Virus record (IMG/VR): IMGVR_UViG_3300042922_000550
Coordinates: 1 to 28,679 of that record
From: a virus
DNA: 28,679 nt
Strand: one strand, 5' to 3'
Shown: one piece after another, positions 1 to 7,377 of the stretch
Position numbering within the stretch: position 1 is the first letter of the stretch
How the letters are laid out: each line of letters opens with the position of its first letter
Translations under genes and position numbers: made by a program
Notes under the pieces: model-generated
The model's database searches: none
Told to the model about the DNA's origin: nothing
The model's input: the letters and a program-made list of their open reading frames with translations, nothing else

Positions 1-33
1 TATTATGAATTAACTAATATGAAAGAAGGATGA
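1..33 (+). CDS. 3' end of an upstream gene (partial)
   Basis: One frame is open from the left edge to a TGA at 31-33, giving the ten C-terminal residues YYELTNMKEG. The ribosome binding site of the next gene (gaaagaagga) overlaps it, as is common in packed phage operons. Too little remains to identify a product, and it could be chance. Confidence 0.3.
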   Translation, partial: YYELTNMKEG

Positions 34-39
34 ATAACA

Positions 40-273
40 ATGACGAATGATAAAGAAACTGAACTTGAATCAATAAAAGTAACAAAAAAGAAAACAATGC
101 TATTTTTATTGAGTGCACTTTTATTATCAATTACTTCTGTTATTGCAGATAAAGTGTTAGGCTTTTTTAGTATAATATTTTTTATACTTGCGATTATTTC
201 AGGGCTTCAATTTATTTACTGCATTCCTTTATATTTGAAGGCTTTAGAAGAAGAAAAAGAAATAAATAGTTAA
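40..273 (+). CDS. small two-helix membrane protein
   Basis: Encodes 77 residues. A charged, Lys/Glu-rich N-terminus (about 1-19) is followed by two hydrophobic stretches, about residues 20-36 (LFLLSALLLSITSVI) and 42-66 (FFSIIFFILAIISGLQF), and a charged tail rich in Glu/Lys. This predicts two membrane-spanning helices in the cytoplasmic membrane. The ATG follows gaaagaagga at a normal distance. I do not recognise a family. Its place in a block of tiny early phage genes suggests an accessory or host-interaction role, but nothing in the sequence shows which. Confidence 0.7.
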   Translation: MTNDKETELESIKVTKKKTMLFLLSALLLSITSVIADKVLGFFSIIFFILAIISGLQFIYCIPLYLKALEEEKEINS

Positions 274-324
274 TTAGCTTCACGATTTGAAAATTATATG
301 TCTTTACAAAGTAAATAAAAGAAG

Positions 325-510
325 GTGGGAAAATGGCAAAGGACATTAAAGAATTATAGGCTCAGTGAAAATACAGTTAAGCAATTAGAATCTCTGCAGA
401 TTGTAAGTAATAAAACTGCAACTGATCTTGTAGAAGCTGCTATAAACTATGTACACGAAGAATTAATGCTAAGTCAGGTACTGGGTAAAAGAATAGATAA
501 AGCTAGTTAA
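325..510 (+). CDS. ribbon-helix-helix-like small protein, 5' end uncertain
   Basis: The readable frame gives 61 residues from a GTG. YRLSENTVKQLESLQ followed by NKTATDLVEAAINYVHEEL has the strand-helix-helix pattern of short CopG/Arc-like DNA-binding proteins, so I infer a small transcriptional regulator. The start is doubtful: the GTG at 325 has almost no spacing from its upstream purines, whereas the ATG at 333 follows AAGGTGG well but stops after eight codons (TAG at 357-359). Joining the ATG frame (MAKDIKEL) to YRLSEN would need one frame change near 355. Either a frameshift has damaged the gene or the GTG is used. Confidence 0.55.
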   Translation: MGKWQRTLKNYRLSENTVKQLESLQIVSNKTATDLVEAAINYVHEELMLSQVLGKRIDKAS

Positions 511-521
511 GGAGTGAGTTT

Positions 522-683
522 ATGGTTGACTATAGTAATAAATGCGGTACATGTGAGTACTTTAAAAAATGGAATAAGCCAAGAACAAAAGCAAAAGGGG
601 ATTGCCTAAAACATATGTCTCCATTTACTGGAGTTACTATGGGAAAGCGCAAATGTAAAAGATATAAGATTAAGGAGGAATAG
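522..683 (+). CDS. Cys-rich mini-protein (probable metal-binding)
   Basis: Encodes 53 residues from an ATG preceded by aaggagtgag. Four cysteines are arranged as C8-x2-C11 (KCGTCEYF), C28 (GDCLKH) and C45 (KRKCKRY), the rest being strongly basic. This is the layout of a single small zinc-binding module. The next gene's start lies three bases after its stop, so the two are co-transcribed and probably coupled. Function unknown; a role in binding nucleic acid or a host protein is inference only. Confidence 0.7.
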   Translation: MVDYSNKCGTCEYFKKWNKPRTKAKGDCLKHMSPFTGVTMGKRKCKRYKIKEE

Positions 684-685
684 AA

Positions 686-823
686 ATGGTACTATGCAGT
701 GGATTTGAGTGTGATAATCAAAAAAACATGGGGAATATGTGTTGTAACGATTGCGATAATCTGAATTGCGAAGATAGATGTAATTTAGATAAAAAGGATT
801 GTGGTCAAACGATTATTAAATAA
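686..823 (+). CDS. very Cys-rich 45-residue protein
   Basis: The ATG sits behind AAGGAGGA, which itself lies inside the end of the previous gene. The product is 45 residues with eight cysteines (4, 9, 19, 20, 23, 28, 32, 39), acidic, with no hydrophobic segment. The spacing (CCNDCDN, NCEDRCN) suggests metal or Fe-S binding rather than a structural fold I can name. Translation is probably coupled to the upstream Cys-rich gene. The strong ribosome binding site and packed arrangement support a real gene. Confidence 0.65.
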   Translation: MVLCSGFECDNQKNMGNMCCNDCDNLNCEDRCNLDKKDCGQTIIK

Positions 824-868
824 TATTAAGTGCCGGAGACATGAAAATTATGCGAAGGAGATAAAAAT

Positions 869-1234
869 ATGGAATGGTTAACTAAGTTGCCGGAAAGGGT
901 AATACAAAATTGCCTTTTGACATGGCAGAGAGTTGATGGAAGTCGATATATAACATTAAATGCAATTCTTCCAGATGAAAATAGACATGGAATTGTTGCA
1001 TATATGCCAATTAAACATTTTCTTAAGGATAATACAGGATGGAAATCTGAATTTAAAGGTGATGATTTGCCAGACAAAAACGGTGAATATTTATGTTGTG
1101 ATGATAAAAGTTCTGCGGTATATATGTTTTGGTTTGATGCTAAAAAATGTACTTTTGGTGGTAGTGATAAAATGATTGCTTTCATGGATGTTCCGAAGCC
1201 ATATTTGGGTAAAAACAGGTTGGAATTTAAATGA
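869..1234 (+). CDS. phage protein with DUF551-like C-terminal part
   Basis: Encodes 121 residues; ATG after gcgaaggag. The second half carries the signature of DUF551, a small domain common in phage accessory genes: LPDKNGEYLCC (about 68-78), a central aromatic stretch (MFWFD), and a closing IAFMDVPKPY motif equivalent to the usual WMPLPxPP ending. The first 60 residues (LLTWQRVDGSRYITLNAILP and beyond) are not recognised. DUF551 has no established biochemical role as far as I know. No signal or membrane segment is visible. Confidence 0.7.
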   Translation: MEWLTKLPERVIQNCLLTWQRVDGSRYITLNAILPDENRHGIVAYMPIKHFLKDNTGWKSEFKGDDLPDKNGEYLCCDDKSSAVYMFWFDAKKCTFGGSDKMIAFMDVPKPYLGKNRLEFK

Positions 1235-1259
1235 AAATATTGTGAAGGAGTGATAAAGG

Positions 1260-1514
1260 TTGGCACAAATTGAAACTTGGTATCGTTGCCCTGTTTGTAA
1301 AAAAGCCCATAGTAATCAAGGGGAAGCGGTCAAGTGCCGAAATTCACATCTTATAATAACAGAAAAATGGGCAGTTGGGAAAAGTGGTAAGGCAGTACGT
1401 ATATATGACAATTGTTCACTAAATGGATATGGTGGGTTAAATTGGGCATTAAAAGAAGCAGAATTAAGTGATGATATAGAGGAACGCAGGCGACAGCTAG
1501 AACAAAATAAATAA
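1260..1514 (+). CDS. small zinc-finger-like protein
   Basis: Encodes 84 residues starting at TTG, nine bases after GAAGGAG (1244-1250). The N-terminal 30 residues carry C10-x2-C13 and a later C26 with H30 (YRCPVCKKAH, VKCRNSH), a C2H2-like zinc-binding knuckle. The C-terminus is a charged helix (EAELSDDIEERRRQLEQ). A nucleic-acid or protein contact role is plausible but unproven. It belongs with the other Cys-containing mini-genes of this block. Confidence 0.65.
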   Translation: MAQIETWYRCPVCKKAHSNQGEAVKCRNSHLIITEKWAVGKSGKAVRIYDNCSLNGYGGLNWALKEAELSDDIEERRRQLEQNK

Positions 1515-1568
1515 GACACAATTTTTGAAATTTTCACGACTTTAAAAAATATGGAAGGAAGTAAAAAT

Positions 1569-2090
1569 ATGTTTTATTTAAGAAAAGAACCATATGAACA
1601 AATAATCCCTAAAATAGAAAAGACAGACGGAACAATAATACCTGAAAGAAAAATTATATCAGATGGTAGAGCTTTATACAAAGCTAATGGAATGAGCCGT
1701 TTTTACCGTAGGAGTTACACTGGACTTAAACAAGAAGGATTTCGTTTATATCAAGTTAAAAAGCTTGATACGATTTTTAATAAACGTGAAAACTTACATG
1801 AATATTGTGGCGAATGGTTTGATGTCTATGATGAGAATGGGAAAGTTGATATTTCAAACGTAGTAAAATGCAAAAAGAGCTTTCTAATAGAAAAATGTGA
1901 TGGTGATGGTTTCACCATACCAAATAAATATTACACCACTAACGAAGGAGAAATATGGAGTATAGACAAGGATGAAAATAATAAGTTTTTGGGTGGCGAA
2001 GTTAGACTTACTAGAGACACCAAAAGAGGTTGTTCATGGATGGAAATACCTAAAGAAATGTTTGAAGAATATTTTGAAAAAATCTGCTAA
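1569..2090 (+). CDS. phage protein of unknown function
   Basis: Encodes 173 residues. An in-frame ATG exists 18 bases upstream (1551), but GGAAGGAAG lies between the two ATGs, so ATG 1569 is the better start. The protein is soluble, mixed alpha/beta in appearance and rich in Tyr/Phe. It ends with an acidic-aromatic helix (EIPKEMFEEYFEKIC). Segments such as EYCGEWFDVYDENGKVD and NKYYTTNEGEIWSIDKDE resemble small beta-rich phage proteins, but I recognise no family or catalytic motif. Confidence 0.65.
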   Translation: MFYLRKEPYEQIIPKIEKTDGTIIPERKIISDGRALYKANGMSRFYRRSYTGLKQEGFRLYQVKKLDTIFNKRENLHEYCGEWFDVYDENGKVDISNVVKCKKSFLIEKCDGDGFTIPNKYYTTNEGEIWSIDKDENNKFLGGEVRLTRDTKRGCSWMEIPKEMFEEYFEKIC

Positions 2091-2169
2091 TGTCACATTG
2101 CAAAGATCATATAACGCATTATAAAAATGATATTACGAATTATGAAAATCCCGTTAGGAGGTAATTGTA

Positions 2170-2337
2170 TTGTTTACAAAGACAAAAATTTTTAAAAATT
2201 CAGAGGGAGAACTGGCTGTAGTATTTGTCCATGACATTAAATATATCATTAGTATAGACAGTAATACTACAATAGTTGCAGATAGTCAGTACCTTAAAAT
2301 ATTAGAAAAATTAGGCTTTATAGAAGAAGTGAAATAA
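2170..2337 (+). CDS. small phage protein of unknown function
   Basis: A short TTG-started gene of 55 residues, eight bases after a perfect AGGAGG (2156-2161); that spacing decides the start. The product begins FTKTKIFKNSEGELAVVF and continues as short beta-prone segments (KYIISID, TTIVADSQY), ending with an amphipathic helix (LKILEKLGFIEEVK). Soluble, no motif recognised. The strong ribosome binding site and the fill-in of an otherwise empty gap make it a likely real gene. Confidence 0.6.
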   Translation: MFTKTKIFKNSEGELAVVFVHDIKYIISIDSNTTIVADSQYLKILEKLGFIEEVK

Positions 2338-2365
2338 TACAGACTAATTTAGATGGAGGGAAAAT

Positions 2366-2569
2366 ATGAAATGTATAAATTGTGAAAATATGAAGATTGT
2401 TTCAATTGAAGATGGATGTGGAGCTGCTGCAAAATGTCTTAAGACATCAAAAAAAGGTAAGTCTATAACTTGGGCAATGACGACTGTTTCACCTAGTAAT
2501 AACTGGAAAAAAGAAGAAGGCAAAGATAGCGTTATTGCATTATTAAAATCTAAAATTTCAGCGACATAA
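2366..2569 (+). CDS. Cys-containing mini-protein
   Basis: Encodes 67 residues from an ATG after gatggaggg. It opens with C3-x2-C6 (MKCINCENM) and has two further cysteines at 18 and 24 (DGCGAAAKCLK). The Cys layout resembles the 53-residue protein at 522-683 (CxxCE near the N-terminus, then CLK about 15-18 residues later), so the two may be divergent relatives. The C-terminal half is basic and unfamiliar. It is the last gene before the hairpin-rich leader of the recombinase. Confidence 0.6.
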   Translation: MKCINCENMKIVSIEDGCGAAAKCLKTSKKGKSITWAMTTVSPSNNWKKEEGKDSVIALLKSKISAT

Positions 2570-2586
2570 ATAATAAAAAATAAAAT

Positions 2587-2621
2587 AGAGAGCTGCTAGT
2601 CTGGACAACCTTCAGCTCTCT
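2587..2621 (+). terminator. stem-loop closing the early small-gene block
   Basis: AGAGAGCTG (2587-2595) pairs perfectly with CAGCTCTCT (2613-2621) around a 17-base loop. It sits 17 bases after the preceding stop. There is no clear T run behind it, so it may be a weak terminator or a structured leader element. Confidence 0.45.
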
Positions 2622-2630
2622 AAATCTCAC

Positions 2631-2664
2631 CTGAGATACTTGTATTATAGCATAGTAGTCTCAG
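2631..2664 (+). promoter_or_regulatory. inverted repeat around a -10-like sequence, candidate operator/promoter
   Basis: CTGAGATACT (2631-2640) and AGTAGTCTCAG (2654-2664) form an inverted repeat with one bulged base. The interval holds TGTATTATAG, which contains a -10-like hexamer at 2643-2648. I see no good -35 hexamer. The arrangement suggests a repressor site over a promoter for the recombinase gene, or an RNA hairpin in its leader. Confidence 0.4.
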
Positions 2665-2688
2665 AGTGGCAACAGAGGAGGAAGTATT

Positions 2689-3687
2689 ATGTATAATACA
2701 AATTGTAAAGATGAAGTGGTTATTAAATTGATAGGTAAATTATCTTTAGAGTTCCCTGAATTAAATCAGTTCAAGGTTAGGGACATTATAGAGGAAGTAA
2801 TGTACAAGTATGAGATTACCACTACTGAGACATCATTAATGACAAGTGATGTAAAAGAAAAATTGCAGATATACCTTGCTGTTAAAAAGCTTGATGGTTT
2901 AAGTATAAATACATTAAAAGATTATAATTACCAATTACAAATATTTGCAAACTATTTGAGAAAGCCTTTGGCTACAGTGGATACTAATGATTTACGGATG
3001 TATTTAGCTGCAAGATGCAAGAAAATGAAGCCAAGCAGTAAAAACGGTCAAATAACTATCTTAAAATCATTTTTTGGATGGCTTCGTGAAGAAGAATATA
3101 TTCCTAAAAATCCTATGTTAAAGATAAAACAAACTAAAGAGCCTAAAAGGTTAAGAAAATCATTGACTGATGAAGAAGTAGAACTTTTAAGACAGGTTTG
3201 CGAAACCAATAGGGAAAAAGCATTGCTGGAGTTTTTAGCATCCACTGGCTGCCGCCTTAGTGAAGTAGAAGATACAGATAAAAAAGATATTAATTGGTAT
3301 GAACGAAGCTTAAATGTTATCGGTAAAGGCGATAAAGAACGTAAAGTATATTTTAATGTAAAATCCAAAATACTTTTAGAAAAATATTTAGGTGAAAGAA
3401 CAGATGATAGCCCGGCTTTATTTGTTACAAGCAAGGGCAAAATTCATAGGTTAGGTGGGAGAAGTATTGAAAGAGAGATCAAAAAGATTTCAATAAGGGC
3501 AGGATTTACTAAATCAGTTTTTCCCCATTTAATGAGGCATCACTTCGCCAATCATAGCCTCAATGCAGGAATGAGTATTACAGCTCTACAACGTTTGATG
3601 GGGCATTCTACACCAACAACTACTATTCAAATTTATGCAGAATTGAATGAAGAAAACATAAGGTACGAATACAAGAAAACTTCTTAA
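2689..3687 (+). CDS. tyrosine recombinase (XerC/D-type integrase)
   Basis: Encodes 332 residues, the usual size for the family. An N-terminal SAM-like core-binding domain (about 50-145) is followed by the catalytic domain. All six catalytic positions are visible: R189 (TGCRLSEV), K213 (IGKGDKERK), H280 and R283 (PHLMRHHF), H306 (LMGHSTPTTT) and the nucleophile Y316 (IQIYAELN). It should therefore be an active strand-exchange enzyme. The extra 50 N-terminal residues could bind arm-type sites. It lies inside the early region next to nuclease and primase genes, not beside the attachment site, so it may be the prophage integrase, a multimer resolvase or a second recombinase. The start follows GAGGAGG. 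Confidence 0.92.
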   Translation: MYNTNCKDEVVIKLIGKLSLEFPELNQFKVRDIIEEVMYKYEITTTETSLMTSDVKEKLQIYLAVKKLDGLSINTLKDYNYQLQIFANYLRKPLATVDTNDLRMYLAARCKKMKPSSKNGQITILKSFFGWLREEEYIPKNPMLKIKQTKEPKRLRKSLTDEEVELLRQVCETNREKALLEFLASTGCRLSEVEDTDKKDINWYERSLNVIGKGDKERKVYFNVKSKILLEKYLGERTDDSPALFVTSKGKIHRLGGRSIEREIKKISIRAGFTKSVFPHLMRHHFANHSLNAGMSITALQRLMGHSTPTTTIQIYAELNEENIRYEYKKTS

Positions 3688-3730
3688 TCGTAGACGTGAG
3701 TATAAAAATATAAAATTGGAAGGTGGATAA

Positions 3731-4318
3731 ATGCAAATACATTATAAGTTTACAGAAACAGAAATAAATAAGCTCTTAAAAGAAAACCTATTAATTTTAT
3801 ATGACACAAGAGAGCAGCAAAACAAACATATTTTAGATTATTTTAATAAGAATAAGATTGAATATAAAAAGCAAAAAATTGACGAAGGTGATTACACTGC
3901 AATAATAACTAAATGCCCTGAAAAAGGAATATACAGAGATTTATATTTCCCAGTAGCAGTAGAAAGAAAGAATAGTATTGATGAACTTGCTGGAAACTTA
4001 GCAGAGGAAACCGACACACATGACGATATAAGGCTCATACGTGAACTTCAAAGGGCAAAGACTAAAGGTATTAAGATTTACTTAATAATTGAAGATAAGA
4101 ACGGCATGGAGCATATAAAGGAAGGCAAATACAGAAGTTTGTACAAGCCTAAAGCTTTTCTTGGGAGACTCTCAAGCATACAAGATTTATATTTATATGA
4201 CACCATATTCACAGACAGCAGCAACACTGGCTTTGAGATTTATAGAAAGTTATATTACAGTGTTAGAAATTTTTTAAAGGAATTAGATATGGATATAAGT
4301 CCAGAAATGGAAGGATAG
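3731..4318 (+). CDS. ERCC4-domain nuclease (XPF/Mus81-like)
   Basis: Encodes 195 residues. It carries the ERCC4 nuclease signature: ILYDTREQ (D25, R27, E28), DEGDYTA (D54) and VERKNSIDEL (E78, R79, K80, D84), that is GDx(n)ERKx3D. Family members cut branched or flapped DNA. In phages such stand-alone domains probably resolve recombination or replication intermediates. It follows the recombinase by 43 bases and precedes the primase-helicase, so a DNA-processing job in early replication fits. No helix-hairpin-helix domain is obvious at the C-terminus, so DNA targeting may need a partner. ATG after ggaaggtgg. Confidence 0.85.
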   Translation: MQIHYKFTETEINKLLKENLLILYDTREQQNKHILDYFNKNKIEYKKQKIDEGDYTAIITKCPEKGIYRDLYFPVAVERKNSIDELAGNLAEETDTHDDIRLIRELQRAKTKGIKIYLIIEDKNGMEHIKEGKYRSLYKPKAFLGRLSSIQDLYLYDTIFTDSSNTGFEIYRKLYYSVRNFLKELDMDISPEMEG

Positions 4319-4325
4319 TGATTAT

Positions 4326-4439
4326 ATGAAGTTACATTCAAGGCTATATTATTTAAAAAGGATTCCATATTATTTTGCAAAGCATGATGCGTGGGCAGTG
4401 TTAATGTGTATAAAATGTGTAATAAATCCCAATTTATAA
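4326..4439 (+). CDS. possible 37-residue protein
   Basis: A short frame starting at ATG 4326, about ten bases after GGAAGGA, encodes a basic, aromatic N-terminal half (MKLHSRLYYLKRIPYYFAK) and a hydrophobic segment (AWAVLMCIKCVI). It fills the gap between the nuclease and primase genes. No similarity is recognised; it could be a chance frame. Confidence 0.35.
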   Translation: MKLHSRLYYLKRIPYYFAKHDAWAVLMCIKCVINPNL

Positions 4440-4470
4440 AATCATTTGATATAAGAAAAGAGGTGAAATT

Positions 4471-7038
4471 GTGGATTTACAGGATATAGATTTAAAAGAA
4501 TTAATAGAAAAAGAAACAGGAGAAAAATTTAATAGACAAGGGTACATTAAGTGCCCTTTTCACAATGAAAAAACACCTTCACTTTCAGTTAAGTTTTTCC
4601 CTGATAAGAATAAATATAAATTCAAATGCTTTGGATGCAGTGAAGTCGGAGATGCGATTGACTTTATTATGAAACTTAAAGGATTTGATTATGTACAAGC
4701 CAGGGAATATTTAGGCCTTTCAGTTGAAAAAAGTATTCATGAAGAACAGATTGAAAAAGTAAAAGGATATATTGAATGGGAATTATCTAAATTTAGAACA
4801 GGTCAGGAGCTGCTAGGAATATTCCCATTTGTTAATGGTCAGGGAGAGACAGCATATTTTAAAGCAAAATTTATGAATCATGATAGTAAAAAGGAACTTT
4901 CATACTACCATTTAGAGGGAGATAAGGTCATTAATAAAAGGGGAACTGAAGAACTCCCTTATAATCTATATAAAACTATTAAGGGAATACAAAATAAAAG
5001 CATTGTGATTATAACTGAAGGTGAAAAAGATGCCAATACACTAAATTCTATGCTTAAAAATCATGATTATGTTGCAACCAGTATTAAAGGATGTAAGGAT
5101 TTATCATTATTAGAAGGTGCAAGAATTTATGTATGTAGCGATACTGGGGAAGCCGGAGAGCAATATAAATGGAAAATCTATAAAGCACTTTTCAGAAGCT
5201 CTGTTGAATTTAAATTTATCAATCTTCCAGGATTAAAAAATCTAGGAGATAACAAAGATGTAACAGACTGGATAGAAGCAGGGCACACAAATAAAGATTT
5301 GCTTAATGCTTTTGAAAGATCACTAGATTTAAAGTCAGAGTATGAACTACAGCAGGATCCAAAGGGAATATATAAAATATTCTATAAAACAAAAAAGGAT
5401 GAGGTAGAAAGAGTAAAAAAATACCTAACAGATTTCAGGTTAATTGAGGCTACAAGGATAAGATTCACCAATGAGGACCAGGAAGGTGTAAAGCTTATTC
5501 TAAAATCTCCTACAGGAGAAACTATTGAAAGAATAGGATATTCTACAGTATTTGATGATATTAGAACTTTTAAGAATTTTCTTGGTACATTGGACCTTGC
5601 CTTTAAAGGTAAAATTGATGATTTAACAGATTTAAAGACATGGATAAATAAATATTTTGCTCTGGAAGTTGAAGAAATATATAACGGAGTACAATTTAAA
5701 ATTAAAGATAATAAATTGTTATTTATATCTAATGATGGAGCTATTAGCAAAGACAAAATTTATGGCAATATGAAAAGTGATGGAAGAAATGAAGTCCAAA
5801 TTTCAGGTTTAGAAGACCTGACAAAAGAGGAATTGCGAGAAATTAAAAATCATATTTTCAAATTTGCTACACCAGATAAAACCATTAGCATTGTAGGAAC
5901 TGTCATTAATAATATGGCAGTTGCGCAATGCAAAGAGTCTAAAAATAAGTTACATCACTTAATGATAGTTGGCGAGGCTGGCAGTGGTAAAAGTACAATA
6001 CTAGAAAATGTAATAGCTCCAATACTTAATTATCCAGCGAAGGAAATTAAATCACTTGGATTGGCCACAAACTTTAGTTTAATTAAGGATCTTTCTGATG
6101 GAAATTACTCAATGATTTATGAGGAACATAAACCTTCAAGGTGGGATCGGTATAAAATATCAAAAATAAGTGAAATTTTAAGAAATTTATATGATGATTC
6201 TACTGTATCAAGGGGTGATAAATCATTTAAATCAAAGAATTTCTATTTAAGCAGACCAATAATAATTGCTGGAGAAGAAAGTTATTACAATAATGAAAAA
6301 CCTTTGATAGAAAGAAGCTGCATTATTTATACATCTAAGAACGAAAGAACAAAAGAAAGCAGCATTGAAATGAATTGGATAATTGAAAATGAAAAGTTAT
6401 TAAATAAACTAGGAAGGGATTTAATTTATGTAATATTAAATTTATCAGTTGATAAGTATGTTCAAATGAGAAACAAAATAAAGGAGAGTATAAATGAATT
6501 AAAGGATAGACCTTTAAATACAGCTATTAATATAGCCATGGGAATGGAAATCCTAAACATTTTATTGAGAAAACATAATATTAAACCTATTACAGGTTAC
6601 ATGGAACACATAGTAAAAAATATAAAAAGTGAAGTACTTGAGGGCGGTCACGAAGCTCACTCAGTAGTTGAACAAATGCTAGTTTTATACAATGAAATGA
6701 TAGAAGATGGGAGAGCTTACAATCCAGAAGATGTAGTTAGGTACAGAGGTGATGGAATATTTATTAAAACATCTGAAATGGTTAATCAAATTCATGAGCA
6801 TGTAAATAAAGTTGGAGCTGATATTACTCCCCTGGGTTTAAGAGATTTTAAAAAGCAGGCAATGAAGTCAGGATATTTATTGGGTACATCAAATAAAGTT
6901 ATAAAAATTGGGAATAAGACTGTAAGATTTGATACTTATAATAAGGAGAAGCTAAGAAAACTAAATGTAAGTTCAATAGTTCCGCAGGAATTAGAGGATG
7001 TTACGGAGCTTGATAATAATGTAATTCCATTCAATTAA
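4471..7038 (+). CDS. primase-helicase (CHC2 zinc finger, Toprim, P-loop ATPase)
   Basis: Encodes 855 residues; GTG start behind agaggtg. The N-terminal DnaG-type zinc ribbon is C28-x2-H31 (CPFHNEKTPSLSV) with C53-x2-C56 (FKCFGCSEVGDAIDF). A Toprim-like domain follows, with EGEKD at 183-187 and CSDTGEAGE at 222-230. The usual second metal-binding aspartate of the DxD motif is glycine (G226). The C-terminal half has a Walker A, GEAGSGKST (501-509), and a Walker-B-like SMIYEE (547-552), in the manner of phage D5/SF3-like helicases, then a winged-helix-like tail. It would make primers and unwind DNA at the phage origin. The repeat cluster just downstream is the candidate origin. Probably co-expressed with the nuclease and recombinase. 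Confidence 0.9.
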   Translation: MDLQDIDLKELIEKETGEKFNRQGYIKCPFHNEKTPSLSVKFFPDKNKYKFKCFGCSEVGDAIDFIMKLKGFDYVQAREYLGLSVEKSIHEEQIEKVKGYIEWELSKFRTGQELLGIFPFVNGQGETAYFKAKFMNHDSKKELSYYHLEGDKVINKRGTEELPYNLYKTIKGIQNKSIVIITEGEKDANTLNSMLKNHDYVATSIKGCKDLSLLEGARIYVCSDTGEAGEQYKWKIYKALFRSSVEFKFINLPGLKNLGDNKDVTDWIEAGHTNKDLLNAFERSLDLKSEYELQQDPKGIYKIFYKTKKDEVERVKKYLTDFRLIEATRIRFTNEDQEGVKLILKSPTGETIERIGYSTVFDDIRTFKNFLGTLDLAFKGKIDDLTDLKTWINKYFALEVEEIYNGVQFKIKDNKLLFISNDGAISKDKIYGNMKSDGRNEVQISGLEDLTKEELREIKNHIFKFATPDKTISIVGTVINNMAVAQCKESKNKLHHLMIVGEAGSGKSTILENVIAPILNYPAKEIKSLGLATNFSLIKDLSDGNYSMIYEEHKPSRWDRYKISKISEILRNLYDDSTVSRGDKSFKSKNFYLSRPIIIAGEESYYNNEKPLIERSCIIYTSKNERTKESSIEMNWIIENEKLLNKLGRDLIYVILNLSVDKYVQMRNKIKESINELKDRPLNTAINIAMGMEILNILLRKHNIKPITGYMEHIVKNIKSEVLEGGHEAHSVVEQMLVLYNEMIEDGRAYNPEDVVRYRGDGIFIKTSEMVNQIHEHVNKVGADITPLGLRDFKKQAMKSGYLLGTSNKVIKIGNKTVRFDTYNKEKLRKLNVSSIVPQELEDVTELDNNVIPFN

Positions 7039-7041
7039 AAG

Positions 7042-7357
7042 ATGTAACTGTTTATGTAACCATGCTAAGGATAGACATACCAAGGCTTTAAGGGCAATTT
7101 ATTAAAAGTGCAAAAATAAAAATGTAACCAAAATGTAACCGGGTTAACCCTAGTGTTTTCAAGGCTTTTTATATATATAGTTACAAAGTTACATAAAAAT
7201 AAATATATATATTATACATGAGAGATATATTATTAAAACTAATAATATATACATAAGCATTATGTATTTTCAAAAATGTAACCTTGCAAAAAAGTATTGT
7301 AAGCATTGAAATACCAAGGGTTAAGAGATTACATTTATATGTAACTTAAATGTAACC
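7042..7357 (+). repeat. iteron-like ATGTAAC repeats, candidate replication origin
   Basis: ATGTAAC occurs seven times on the plus strand in 316 bases (7042, 7054, 7122, 7133, 7276, 7339, 7350) and once inverted (GTTACAT 7188-7194). Near-matches lie at 7180-7186 and 7328-7334. Three pairs are spaced 11-12 bases, about one helical turn. The set surrounds an A+T-rich core with a perfect hairpin (7225-7250). It also contains GGGTTAACCC (7141-7150) and two copies of AAGGCTTT (7082, 7161), with a third at 7395. The position right after the primase-helicase fits an origin bound by a phage initiator. Origin function is inference. Confidence 0.6.
7225..7250. repeat. perfect A+T-only inverted repeat in the origin-like region
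   Basis: ATATATTATTA (7225-7235) and TAATAATATAT (7240-7250) are exact inverted copies around the four bases AAAC. It lies inside the most A+T-rich part of the non-coding gap (about 7169-7262), between ATGTAAC repeat groups, as expected of a DNA-unwinding element. With no T run it does not look like a terminator. Confidence 0.6.
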
Positions 7358-7377
7358 TGAGGAGGGAAATAAATGCT

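Noticed and set aside
2570-2688. Xer-type dif site next to the recombinase gene
   Set aside because: The inverted repeat there does not resemble the two 11-base half-sites with a 6-base centre of known dif sites.
7042-7357. CRISPR array from the repeated ATGTAAC words
   Set aside because: The repeats are 7-8 bases with irregular spacing and no spacer-sized intervals; no cas genes are near.
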